From Rotaria socialis (taxonomy: Eukaryota; Rotifera; Eurotatoria; Philodinida; Philodinidae): a stretch of 64,000 bases of DNA. Made by a program: the position numbers and the translations under genes. Numbering within the stretch: the first letter of the stretch is position 1; every line of letters starts with the position of its first letter. Of this stretch, positions 46,950-57,473 are shown piece after piece. Under the pieces are notes generated by a model that did no database searches, was not told the DNA's origin, and saw only the letters and a list, made by a program, of their open reading frames with translations. The stretch covers positions 1 to 64,000 of the forward strand of contig CAJNYU010000951.1 of NCBI GenBank assembly GCA_905331475.1, read 5' to 3'.

Positions 46950-48519
46950 TTAATCGATTTTAACTTGGAATGGTGTTCGTTCAGTTGTTGTTTTCTTTTT
47001 TCTTGCTAAACCGCTTACGAGAACGAGAAGAACAGCAGCAAGACAAATCATCGGCATTACTATCAAATACATCTATAGAGAAAAATACTAACAATGATAA
47101 AAGAATATTTCTGACTATAATTACTGGAATAACTTTAGCAGCCTTTTCAGAAAACAATGCACTAGAGAAAATCAATTTATGTTAAAAAAAAATAGAATTC
47201 TATAAGATAGACTTACAAAGCACTCAGTTCAGCCGGAACATTTTCAGCTTTTACTTTTTTGTAGTCATTTTCAATAAATTCAATAAATGATATTTGTTTC
47301 CATGATGCACTTTCATAACGATACATTTTTCCTTGTTTAAATCTAATATTAAAAAAAAAGCATGATCGAAATTTTTGTTCTTAAAATTCATTTCACACTT
47401 ACAGTATAAAAATAGGTAAATAAAATAGATGAAAACGTTTCTGTATAATTGGATTCGTATCTACATTAACATAAGCAAATATTGCTCGATTTCGAAACCT
47501 TGTAAAAATCAAAGCAGTTCAGAATAATAAAAATCTAATTAATCGAATAGTTACTGAAGAGCTGCAGCTTCCCATATGGGAAGTAAACTACGTGAATCAT
47601 TTGTTTTCTTACTGAAATAAAATGAATTGTTAAATTCTTGTAAAAACAATAGTTTTTACATACAAGAGAATAAACCAATCGCCTGTAGTCGAACCAGTTG
47701 ATGCTTGTGTATCATGTTCAAATGATTTATCATCTAAAACATGTGTCAATCGTTCACGTGCTTCACTAAGCCATTCTTGTAGACTATCCATATTCGAAAG
47801 TGAACCTAAAATCAATAGAAAAAGTGTTTGAAAACGTTCTTGAACCACTATAACTTAATACGCGGATCACAGGAAAATACTGTTCTTACATCATGCTACA
47901 AAACTTTCAACAATAAAAATTAAGAAGTAGTCTATACATTAGAACAAGACGTTGAGTCATAATAATATGACTCCAGAAGGAATTGACATTGCTAATTTAT
48001 TTTTCATCAACCGTTTTTACTCTACATACTTCAACATAGTACTATGGTCTTATCTCGAACTTGGTCGAGTCTTTGTTGATATAATTTTTTTCAAATAGAT
48101 ACAAATGATGCCTGTTAAATAAATACCGGAATAGACAACTGGAAAACCATTTCTTAAAAAGCACAGTTTGGGGAGTGACCCATAAATATTGAAATATTTT
48201 TCTGCAATTGTTATATTAGTTGAAATAGCAAATTGAATATTTGCACTTGTACATAAATGTCGAATTTGCTCCAATTGACTACGTTGCTGACGACATGTAT
48301 CATCGCTTTCACTATTGCACTGTTGTTTATCAACTAAAGCAAAAGAATGATTCAGACTTTTTTTTAAAGAAATTTCTTTTATTCACCGAAAACAATAACA
48401 TTCAATGAAGATGATTGAGTATATTCATTTAGCGGTTGTTCATGATTAATTCGAGTAAAATCTTCATAATTATAACAATACGATAGAGAAAAAAGAAGAA
48501 ATATCACTAATTTTTGCAT
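46950..48519 (-). CDS. Type I membrane protein with two thioredoxin folds lacking CxxC
   Basis: Eight coding exons on the minus strand: 48519-48387, 48333-48127, 47805-47664, 47611-47555, 47498-47403, 47342-47217, 47161-47125 and 47072-46950. All are in phase, giving 306 residues. A signal peptide (MQKLVIFLLFSLSYCYN) leads a first thioredoxin-like domain ending in LPKLCFLRNGFPVVYSG. A second follows, with TGDWFILF, then VNVDTNP and LPIFILFKQGKMYRYES. Near the C-terminus a membrane helix (MPMICLAAVLLVLVSGLA) precedes a short basic tail. Neither domain has a CxxC where the active site should be; the second reads KKTNDSRS there. This suggests a redox-inactive, PDI-related chaperone or scaffold in the secretory pathway. 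I cannot assign a named orthologue. It lies 45 bp downstream of Pcc1. Confidence 0.8.
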
Positions 48520-48564
48520 CTAGAATACAAGTACATTAACAGCAACAACAAAAAAAAATGAATG
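48520..48564 (-). promoter_or_regulatory. 45-bp intercistronic spacer with acceptor at ATG
   Basis: On the minus strand the spacer between the Pcc1 stop and the next ATG is T-rich and ends TTGTATTCTAG directly before the ATG. There is no room for a usual promoter plus 5' UTR. The Pcc1 ATG is likewise preceded directly by TTTTTGTAG. Both fit spliced-leader trans-splice acceptors of a two-gene operon. Confidence 0.5.
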
Positions 48565-48813
48565 TTAACGTTTTGGATCAAAACGTTGAATCGTACGAAG
48601 TATCAAATTAACTTTTTCAATATAACTTTCAACAGCTACACGAATAAATTTTGCTTCATGAGCTTCAAATCGAACATTGAGAACATTACCATCTAATGTT
48701 TCAATACGTTCAACTGTTTTCTTTGGTTCTTTATCGATGCGTATCGTATTGTAGATGATTTGAGCATGACGTGCTGTTGACAATGGAAAACGTAATTCAC
48801 ATGTGAAATTCAT
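48565..48813 (-). CDS. LAGE3: KEOPS complex subunit Pcc1 / LAGE3 family
   Basis: A single exon of 82 residues, about the length of the conserved Pcc1 domain (animal LAGE3 proteins usually carry an extra N-terminal extension). The pattern is distinctive: an N-terminal strand FTCELRFPLSTARHAQIIYN, then IRIDKEP, a LDGN turn, VRFEAHEAKFIRVAVESYIE and a C-terminal helix ending TIQRFD. In KEOPS the Pcc1 subunit dimerises and binds the Kae1/OSGEP catalytic subunit that makes the universal t6A37 modification of ANN-decoding tRNAs. The ATG directly follows TTTTTGTAG, an acceptor-like site. The next gene on the same strand begins 45 bp further on, suggesting co-transcription. Confidence 0.85.
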   Translation of the reverse strand: MNFTCELRFPLSTARHAQIIYNTIRIDKEPKKTVERIETLDGNVLNVRFEAHEAKFIRVAVESYIEKVNLILRTIQRFDPKR

Positions 48814-49282
48814 CTACAAAAATAAAAGTATTAACAAAATAAAATATCCATGTATCCAAGTCTACTGATAAGCGGAAGCACAGACTGATGAAACTAGTAT
48901 CTCGTGAATATAAAATCATCAGAATACAAATCAATATTCACTTTAGTTTTGTCTATACTCAACAAGTGTAACCATTAGATTATAGTTGGAATAAAAGTCA
49001 AAGAAAATTTTAATAGGTTTTTAATGTTAGATAGACAGGTAACTGATATCTATTCATGAAATGCAATCGTCACTGATGTCTTTCAAAAGTTGAATAAATA
49101 TAAATAAAAACAAAATGCAATAATCTCTCCTGTTTATTTTTATATAAGATAATACTATTTCAAGAAGAAAAAAGAAGAAATCAGCAATGACAACATCATC
49201 TGGCAGAAGACTACAACAACAAAAAAAACTAAATATACAAAGCAGTATCTGTGAAAAAAATCGGAAAAGTAACGGTCACTTT
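48814..49282. other. Intergenic
   Basis: About 470 bp between two minus-strand genes. AT-rich, with no gene seen. It may hold the promoter of the Pcc1 transcription unit and the 3' UTR of the upstream gene. Confidence 0.35.
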
Positions 49283-50520
49283 CTATTGATATAATTGCTC
49301 TATTTGCTTTTCATATTCGTTATTCGAATTTCTTTTGAGTATATTTTTAGTTAGAAAATAATTTGTTTTATTTGATGACCATTTATTTATAGAAAATCGT
49401 TCGCCACCGATTGTGCGCCGTTTACTGGGGTTTTTTTTCGTTAAATAAAATCGATCAGCATAACGAATAAATTCATCATAAAAAACCATTTTCCAATTGA
49501 TGGATTTTTTTTGTGAAAAATTCGTTTCATCCGAACTAGATGTTAGGTCTATATCACTTGTTATACGTTCAATAATTAAACTAAAATCAGCAGATGATTT
49601 ACGTCTATGACAAGCAGTAGGATTTTTCCATAATTGATAAAATTCTTCGAATTTTTCAAGATTTGGCAATCGTTTTGATGATAATTGATGGCCAACTTCA
49701 ATAGCTTCATTAAGTATTTGATCAAAATTAGGTAAATGTTTATCAAGATGACGTACTATTTGTTCATCTGTTTTATGTACATTGACATTTGATACCTGAA
49801 TAACAAAAAAAACATAAAAAAATAACAACAATCATATTCTCATTTTTCTGAATTAAGTAATTTAGAACACCACTTAATAAAGAACATGAATTCATATCGA
49901 GTTATATCGAATATGATCCAATGGATATTTTCCGTTTGTAGATCAACGATTCAAAAATAGATGAGATTTCATATAGAAATAGTTACTTTTTTTTCAGGAT
50001 TGTCGACAACTATACAATCATTATTATTATTATTAGCATCAGGTGGTGGTGATGGATAACTAAGATTCAATATTGCATAACGATTATGAATAAAAAATGT
50101 GATCCAAGCAGAATAGAATAAATTCAATAGAGCATCTAGATGATCATTATCATTTAGTTCTTCTAAATATTTTGAATAGCTTCCTATGACAAGTAGTAAA
50201 CCTTCAAGCCATCGAAAACCTTGTAATGGCTTAAGATTACTATAGATACATTTATGATGTAATGTATTTAATTCATTTTCAATAACTTCAATAATAGCAT
50301 ATGAATAAAATCGATGAGCATCAATCCAAATATTGTATAATTCTGGATCACGTTCAAGAATAGATTCGGAACATCGATGAAAGGTTTTTAATGCATCAGT
50401 AGAACATTTTATATTAAGATCAAATATATTATAACATCGATTTTCAATATCAACTTCAAGAGCAAAATGATCATCAGCAACACTGCCTTTGTTGGCACCA
50501 GCAGGGTTTTTAGATGTCAT
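49283..50520 (-). CDS. Hypothetical conserved-looking protein, two exons
   Basis: Exons 50520-49987 and 49795-49283 join in phase 0 (AAAA|GTAACT ... TTATTCAG|GTATC) to give 348 residues. The first exon encodes a helical domain with many aromatic residues (for example WIDAHRFYSYAIIEVIENEL and GFRWLEGLLLVIGSYSKYLE), followed by a Pro/Asn-rich linker. The second exon is more polar, with Ser/Lys-rich stretches. There is no signal peptide or membrane segment. The evenly hydrophobic pattern of the first domain looks like a folded, conserved protein, but I do not recognise the family. An acceptor-like TTTCACTTAG lies about 19 nt upstream of the ATG. It is on the same strand as Pcc1 and the thioredoxin-fold gene. 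Confidence 0.7.
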
Positions 50521-52083
50521 ATCAATCGATCTGAGTCTAAGTGAAAGACAAAAGAGAATAAAAAAAAAGTGAATAAATGAATGGCCCAGTCATACCGAGT
50601 GAGTCATTCCGCAAAAAGAAAAAACTAATCCTGAAGGCAGAGAAGCAAGGATCAGTCCAATCAGTAGAATAGATTCATGTTTGCTCCATCTATAGGTCGA
50701 AAATAGAGAAGAAAACAGAAAAATGTGTACCCACACCTACATGTAGGAAACTAGCTGTACTTATTTATAATCAACCTTCTATATTTCTATTAGTTCAAAT
50801 ATGTGATCGATGAATTATTTCGTGGACAGAAAACGTAACCATTATAGAAGAGATACTACATAAAAATCGAAATTTCTTCTGTAATCATAGTACAACCACT
50901 AGAAATTCAATCTAAACCTTAAATCTAAAAACCGATCAGAATCTCGAGTTTTTGTATGGTAAAAATATTCAACCTATTAATAACTGTTGAATTAGGTTGT
51001 AAACTATAAGAAATACATTAATTTCCGGCTGAATAAATAGGAAGTCATGATGTTTGTTTATTTCCTTAGGTAGATAATGAATCAGAAATGACTAGAATCA
51101 ACAGTTGGTTTGATATAAAATATCTTGATAAAGATTTTAGTAGATAGATAAATAAAACTAAATATTATAATTGTTCATGAAGCTGTATCCAAAAATCTAA
51201 TACGCATTTATTAAGAAATAAATCGCATGACACTGTGAGAAATATTGATATTTAATTATCAAGAAGAAAAATTCTCCAATTATACAGTCAAAAATCGAAA
51301 GGAAAATATTAATGATGGAGGATCTTCATAAAAGAAAGCGCATATTTTTCTTATTATATTCACTTGTTAATGGTAAATGACATATGCCAATAAGAGCAAA
51401 AGAACTCTTCTCATGTGTTGACACAGGTTTTAATGATCGATTAAGCTCCTTTATTGTGCCATCAATAATAACTGGTTGATATAAATCATTATCTTGTTTT
51501 ATTCGATGTTTAATAGAAATTTTATTTTGGATTTGTTCATTTCTTGATATTAATTGGCTTCGAGCTCGAAAAAACTCATTAAGTCTATGCTATCATCGTA
51601 GTTTGATATTGGAGTGGTCTCGATCAGTTTCTATATATGGATGAAACTGTATAGAATTCAATCCATCAAAATAATTAACATTTTCACAAGAATATTATTG
51701 AGATGAAGAAGTCGAATCTATATCAAAGTATTATATTATTCATGCAGACTCATATGATATTTCGTCGTGGTCTATTCAATAGGAGCCATGATAAAAAAAA
51801 GACATCTTAGCTTTTCGGAAAATAATAAAATAGCTGATACAACGTTGCAGAAATTTATATATAATTTTTGGTCTCTATTGGCATGCACAATGTGATTTTC
51901 TCTATCATCGTTTGAAACGTATTTTATTTTTGTATACACTAACAGCTTCTTCTTTTCTCGTTATCATGGACCTCACTATGTCACCTGTACCATATTTTAA
52001 TAAAAACCCTGCTATTTCTTCTTGTTTGAGGAGAAGAAAAACTAGTTCACATTTTTGGTTCGTATTTTATCTGACCGAATTAT
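50521..52083. other. Intergenic with a probable gene relic
   Basis: On the minus strand between about 51320 and 51720 there is a coding-like stretch that ends with an open run of about 80 codons and carries stop codons further upstream. This suggests an exon of a decayed gene. I cannot identify it. The rest is AT-rich non-coding DNA. Confidence 0.3.
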
Positions 52084-52575
52084 TTATTCAAACTGATAGA
52101 CTAGACAAAGAAACACAAAAAATACAATTGTTATTGAATTCATTGTCAGTAAATTTGTTTGATTACAACCATCATGTGAACATAATGTTATTGTACCCTG
52201 CATTCGTACACCTTTGATTTGATTGAAATTTTTCAAACGAAAATTTCCAGTTGAATCCGATGATCTCGTTGAGTCCATAATATTATCTATGATACACGTT
52301 CGTAGATAAAGACTTTTATGTAATAATGAACGATTAACATTGCGATCGACATCAACAATAGTACCGGATATTTTAACACAAAACCGAGCAGGAAATAAAC
52401 CGTTCTTACCCTTTGATGTTGCTAAACATTCGTTTTCAAGACGATTGTCAATCGGATTAAATGGATCCGAACATGTATCATTTTCGTAATTCGTTGTCAT
52501 ACATTTGAAACAAGATAAAGAATAAATATCGTTGGGAAAATATACAAAAATAATGATTAGAACAATTAATAGCAT
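52084..52575 (-). CDS. Ly6/uPAR-quiver-like GPI-anchored surface protein
   Basis: A single exon of 163 residues. The first ATG is at 52575; the frame upstream begins with TTG. An N-terminal hydrophobic signal (MLLIVLIIIFVYFPNDIYS) is followed directly by LSCFKCMTTNYENDTCSDPF, the usual opening of the three-finger Ly6/quiver fold. Then come NECLAT, RFCVK, RTCI and the closing CSHDGCN, which matches the terminal CCxxDxCN-type motif of the family. A C-terminal hydrophobic tail (TIVFFVFLCLVYQF) is consistent with GPI-anchor replacement. Such proteins sit on the outer membrane face, and in insects the quiver/sleepless type modulates ion channels. The ligand here is unknown. Confidence 0.75.
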   Translation of the reverse strand: MLLIVLIIIFVYFPNDIYSLSCFKCMTTNYENDTCSDPFNPIDNRLENECLATSKGKNGLFPARFCVKISGTIVDVDRNVNRSLLHKSLYLRTCIIDNIMDSTRSSDSTGNFRLKNFNQIKGVRMQGTITLCSHDGCNQTNLLTMNSITIVFFVFLCLVYQFE

Positions 52576-52816
52576 GATCAAAAATTTTATTGAATGATTA
52601 AATATTAGTTTGCAACAAATATATTCGTATGATTAAAGTCATCACTACTGTCGTTATGATATCTGATCATGCTATTTCTATTTTTGCTTCTATACACTTG
52701 ATATCGTCGATAATGATTTCTGTAAGATGCTCTTTCTGTTTTTTTCTTTCTTTTTTCTTTTCTCGATTTCTCAACTAATTTCGCCTTCTTTTTCTGCTTT
52801 TCCGTCGATCCTTTGT

Positions 52817-52817
52817 C

Positions 52818-52856
<39 letters not shown>

Positions 52857-52857
52857 T
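52817..52857. repeat. (TA)n(TG)n microsatellite
   Basis: About ten TA units followed by about nine TG units. The 94-codon minus-strand frame across it is low-complexity and not a gene. Confidence 0.9.
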
Positions 52858-54460
52858 TGTGCCGTTGAACAAGAACTAGCTAATGTCATTCAATAGTTCT
52901 TTATGCATTTCAATGTTAACTATAGTTACTGTTCTCTGCTATTGATGTGACGCTATAGAATGCATATAGTATTCACGAACAAAATATAGAAAAAGCAAAG
53001 AGCTCAACGACTTTTGTTTCCCATATCTCATGAGAATCGCATGATGGTACGACCGCTGCCGTTGTCAATTGCAACAAACGAGCATCAGTCCATACACATA
53101 GTGTTCCTAAATAAATAAAGAAAAAAAGAAATAGTTTTTTTTCTCGGGTGTGACAACACTTGTATGCCTGAAGAAAAATATTTGCCATTTGCAGATCTTA
53201 TTTTTTGTTTTGTGTTGATAAACACTTGCATAAGAAGAATATTGTAAGAATTATTATTTTGACTAATACAATTCTATTTTATTGATTAACAAATAAAAGT
53301 TCGAAAATTCAGCGATAAATGTCGGTAAAACTCCCTTGAGATACTTACTGTTAAGAAAAATTCTTGTTAAATTATGATAGACACAACTTTTATTTTACTT
53401 AGTAATTGCAAATTGCAATGTAAGACATTAGAGACGGTAAAGAAATAGATGTACATAGTATAAAGAGTACGGTATACAAAGTTTTATCACAGAAATAATT
53501 CACAGACACGTCAATAATTAATGATTCTATTTTACATAACCGATAAGAAACATGTTTCCAAGTACAATGCAATATTTAGATTGATTGATAGCTCTAAATG
53601 ATTTCGCTATGTATTAATGTAATTTTGTTCTTATTTTCTGCTCACTAGAAAAATTACTTGGTGCAAATAGATCATATGAACTTCTAGAAAAATGTGCTTA
53701 TAGTTTCTTATAAAGTATCTGAAACGACATTTAAAATAAAAAAGAAGATAATTTCGCTTAAAATGTTTTTTGCTTTTGAACCGCTACAAGAGGTTTTTGT
53801 AATGTTTTATACTATTCGATTGATAATTATTCATCTTTACTAGTACAAGATCAATTCGTTCTTTAGTATCATTGTCAAAGCGACGTTCCACGTGAAAATC
53901 AGTTTTCTTTGAGTAAATATATAGACGTTTGGTTACTTTTTTCATATTGGATGCAAATCTTAAAAGCATAGTCTCGTTATGATTGATATTTTCCATCATT
54001 TTTTTTTGTTGTCTACATGTAAATCGAGAAAAATAAAAGAGCTCTGAAATTCATATTATTGCCTTTAAAATTAACCATGAAATTTCAAAAGTATATATAG
54101 ACTTGTGTGCATTATTAAGATAATGCAAATTCATTGATGATATTCATTACGTCGTGTGTTTTCTTAAACGTTTCGACATTGTGCAAGCTTTCTGTCAGTC
54201 TTTCCGGTGCCTGGTTTTTAAATTAACATAAAACGATTCTATTTACTTGAATAGTACCGTTTGACTAAGCAGATATATAATGTAGACAGTAGAAAGTCTC
54301 TGTCGAAAAATAACAAGCCCTGAATATCAAGGGATCATAGAAAGTCTAAACATTATTCTTACGTAGCTTGATATCTAGCGTCCTCTCTAGAACATCAAGT
54401 CACTAGGTTATGCTAAATACCACTAATATCTTAGAAAAATTTGCATGCAAGCATTTAGCA

Positions 54461-54490
54461 TCTTCTTCTTCTTCTTCTTCTTCTTCTTCT
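54461..54490. repeat. (CTT)n microsatellite
   Basis: Ten consecutive CTT units in otherwise unremarkable AT-rich intergenic DNA. Confidence 0.9.
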
Positions 54491-55816
54491 GTATGATGTT
54501 ACAACTAACTGATGATATTTTCTACACATAACGCTTTTCTTATTTTTGTTTTCCATCTACAGATTATCGGATTTTCTTCTCAATATCCTCACTATAATAA
54601 TGGTATACATGACAATCGAAGGTTATGTTTAGCTAAATATAATGATAGATATTTTATGTAATAAGATTTCAATCTGTTACACGAAGTTTTCAATGTCGTA
54701 ATAATCAAATGTGACCAAAATCAGTAATCTCAAATAGCTTCTTTAATGCATCTAAAACCAACTAGATTTTATAATTAGAAAAAGAATCCGATGGATCATG
54801 TCATGAAAATGAAAGATAATTACATATGGCTTAGTTAATGTCATCATTTAGAAAAGCGATGATATCTACTGTTTCACGTGAAACTGCTCGACGTTATGAA
54901 ATTTTACTGTAAGCCTTTACCTAGAGATATTTTCCTATTCATTGAGTTACTTTTTACTTTAGTAGCTAAATAAAATATCGATATTAAAATCTGTAAATAA
55001 CATCTGATAATTTACGGACATTATTTATAATTGTCATTGATCCTAACATGGATAATGAACCAACGCGATCAAATCTAATTTCAAAATCTAATAAGTTGAC
55101 AATCAAGTTGAAGTGTGATGATATTGGAAAAAATCATTCGATGTAGATTACAATATCAAATTGTCATTTACAACAATGATCACCTATCAGTTTTAATGAT
55201 TTAATAAAATCAACTAACCAATCCTGAAAATATTTGGTTTGAAAAATACAGAATAGCTACATGGATGAATGAAGAACTATATTAAAATAGTGAATATAAA
55301 AGTTTAAAGTTTAGTATAAATCTACAACATTGGATAATCCATTTGAAAATTACTTCTGCATATTGATGTTTTGATCAGTAATTAAGACAGGTTAGTGAAT
55401 AGATTAAATTGTGGGACAGAAAGACATCAATATCTACATATAATATCATTAATAAACTAGACGATGAGTTTTATCAACACGAAAATGGACTACCATTATG
55501 TTTCTCGTAATCAGATAGAGCTTCAATGTTAAAGTTACTTTATTACGATGAAGTATTACCTATTGTTAAATGTATTGAAATCAAATTGAATAACATTCCT
55601 ATGAAGAAAATTACGTAACTGTTATTGCTTTGCTTTACTTCTTAGTCTACTAGAATTGAAAAGATACCAAGAAAAGAACCAGATCAAGAACAACAAACTA
55701 TGTTTCTTTCATGTCTCGTATTGGTGTGCGTTTTTCTTCTTCTAATATTAATACTGTTCCAATGAATGAAAAGTGTCTATTGATTCTTTTGCCATATTTA
55801 ATGTTATTTTCAGATC

Positions 55817-56464
55817 ATGACTGATTCTGAACTTGATGCTATTCGTGCTAAACGTTTAGTTGAATTGCAACAACAACAACAACAACAGGCTGGCAGTAAC
55901 AAAAATATCCAAAGTTCACCTGAAGAAAAACAACAGCAACAAGAAGATATACGTAATACAATGTTAAGTTCATTGCTAACACAAGAAGCACGCGCTCGAT
56001 TGAATATGATTGCTTTAACTAAGCCAGAGAAAGGCCGTATGATTGAAGATATTCTTATACAAAATGCTCGACGTGGTGCAATTGGTGGTAGAAAAGTTAA
56101 AACAATTAACGGAAAAACTAATATGATCGATTAATATGAAATTATTTAAGGTGTCTGACGAACAATTGATTGGAATTTTAGAGCAAGTGAGCAAAGCAAC
56201 AGAAAAAAACCAAAGTTAATGTAAGATTATATACTTTATTTTATCATACTTGTCAAAAAAAACAACCGCATTCGTTTTCAACAGTCGAATAAAAAGACTC
56301 TTTGAAACAATAGACTTGCAATAGTTATCTGAAGAAAACTAAGATTGATTATCTATGATTTGATTTTCATTTCAAAATTCATTTAATGTTAGGTGTATAT
56401 TAATTCGTTTATATCAATTTAGTTCGATCGACGACGTGCTGCAGTTGATTCTGATTCTGATTAA
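55817..56464 (+). CDS. PDCD5: Programmed cell death protein 5 (PDCD5/TFAR19) with a one-base insertion
   Basis: Exons 55817-56095, 56151-56220 and 56423-56464. The first exon has LDAIRAKRLVELQ, a Gln-rich insert and the core EARARLNMIALTKPEKGRMIEDILIQNARRG (given here as LTKPEKGRMIEDILIQNA); exon 2 continues VSDEQLIGILEQVSKATEK; exon 3 gives FDRRRAAVDSDSD, the usual basic-then-acidic tail. The family is a small helical-bundle protein that in animals is linked to apoptosis, Tip60 and the CCT chaperonin. The A run at about 56203-56209 has seven bases. Six would join exon 2 to exon 3 in frame, whereas seven gives a stop (TAA) a few codons later. An acceptor TTTTCAG lies 3 nt before the ATG. The insertion is either a sequencing error or a real mutation that replaces the acidic tail. 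Confidence 0.85.
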
Positions 56465-57473
56465 TACAATACTCAACGAATAATGATCGATAATGATGTT
56501 GGCTTTTATTGAATTTTTGTTTGCATGTGCTATATTTTACTCTCTAGTTTTGCTAATAAAAGATGCTCAATTTTTTTACTCTATTGTGTGAATAAATCAA
56601 CTTTGTTCTAGATATTTTTTATTATTTTTAATTCTATAGAAAAACTGAATATTATCAACTTATGTTTCAATTGACTTTTATCACTTATCGTTTTTTTATC
56701 CTTGTGAGTGTCAGCATGCTTGAATAACTATAGTCTCAATAATATAGAGACGAGATCGATTTCTAGTATTTTTTAACAACTGAATCGACTCCATTCCTGC
56801 TATACTGTCTTAGCATTGAAAAGGACATGGAAAGATTTGAAAGTAACACAAGAAAATAATATAGGAAAAGTTTGTTTCGATGCAAAAGTTTAAGTTCAAA
56901 TTTGAAAACTAGTTCTTCTAGTATTTCTAATGATAAAAGATGACATTTACTAAAAAGCACTAAAATCATTTATAGAGTCCATGGAAATGAACTATAAACA
57001 AGATCTCTGTTCAAATCGTGGATAGTAACTTTGAGCATATAAAATATCTAGTCTTGACTTCAATGTGACTTATTAGATCAACAGTTATCTCATTAGTTAT
57101 TTTAAACATGAAATAATTCGTATGTGCTGATTAACATGAACTCTTGAAACAAAGGTTTTAGCATTCAAGACCGGCTTGAGTATACTTAAGAGATAAAAAG
57201 TAAGGGCACAATCACAAAAGAAAATGAGGGCCATTGAATTCATTCATACAGATCCTTTTGGAAAACTAGAAATGCTTCAATTGAAAATAGATTTTACTAG
57301 ATTAATAGCACACTACTAGAGAAAATAGAGAATGTTGAAAATTTTCAACATGTTAGATTGTTAGAATTAAATATGTTTGTTATATTATTTTCCAATAAAT
57401 TATAGATATATAATTGTTTTTATGTACGTATATAAGAAATGAAAATACATCAACGAATTTATAACTAGCATCG
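56465..57473. other. Intergenic
   Basis: About 1 kb between PDCD5 and the phosphorylase kinase gene. AT-rich, with no gene or repeat of note. Confidence 0.4.

Larger units (their letters stand above)
52576..55816. other. Long intergenic region with microsatellites
   Basis: No convincing gene. There is a compound (TA)n(TG)n microsatellite at 52817-52857 and a (CTT)n run at 54461-54490. A 71-codon minus-strand frame (53784-53999) has no recognisable features. Between about 55050 and 55640 short plus-strand coding-like pieces, broken by stops, may be the relic of a gene. The last part holds the leader of PDCD5. Confidence 0.35.

Noticed and set aside
52605-52889. 94-codon minus-strand frame
   Set aside because: Driven by the TA/TG microsatellite and Lys-rich low complexity.
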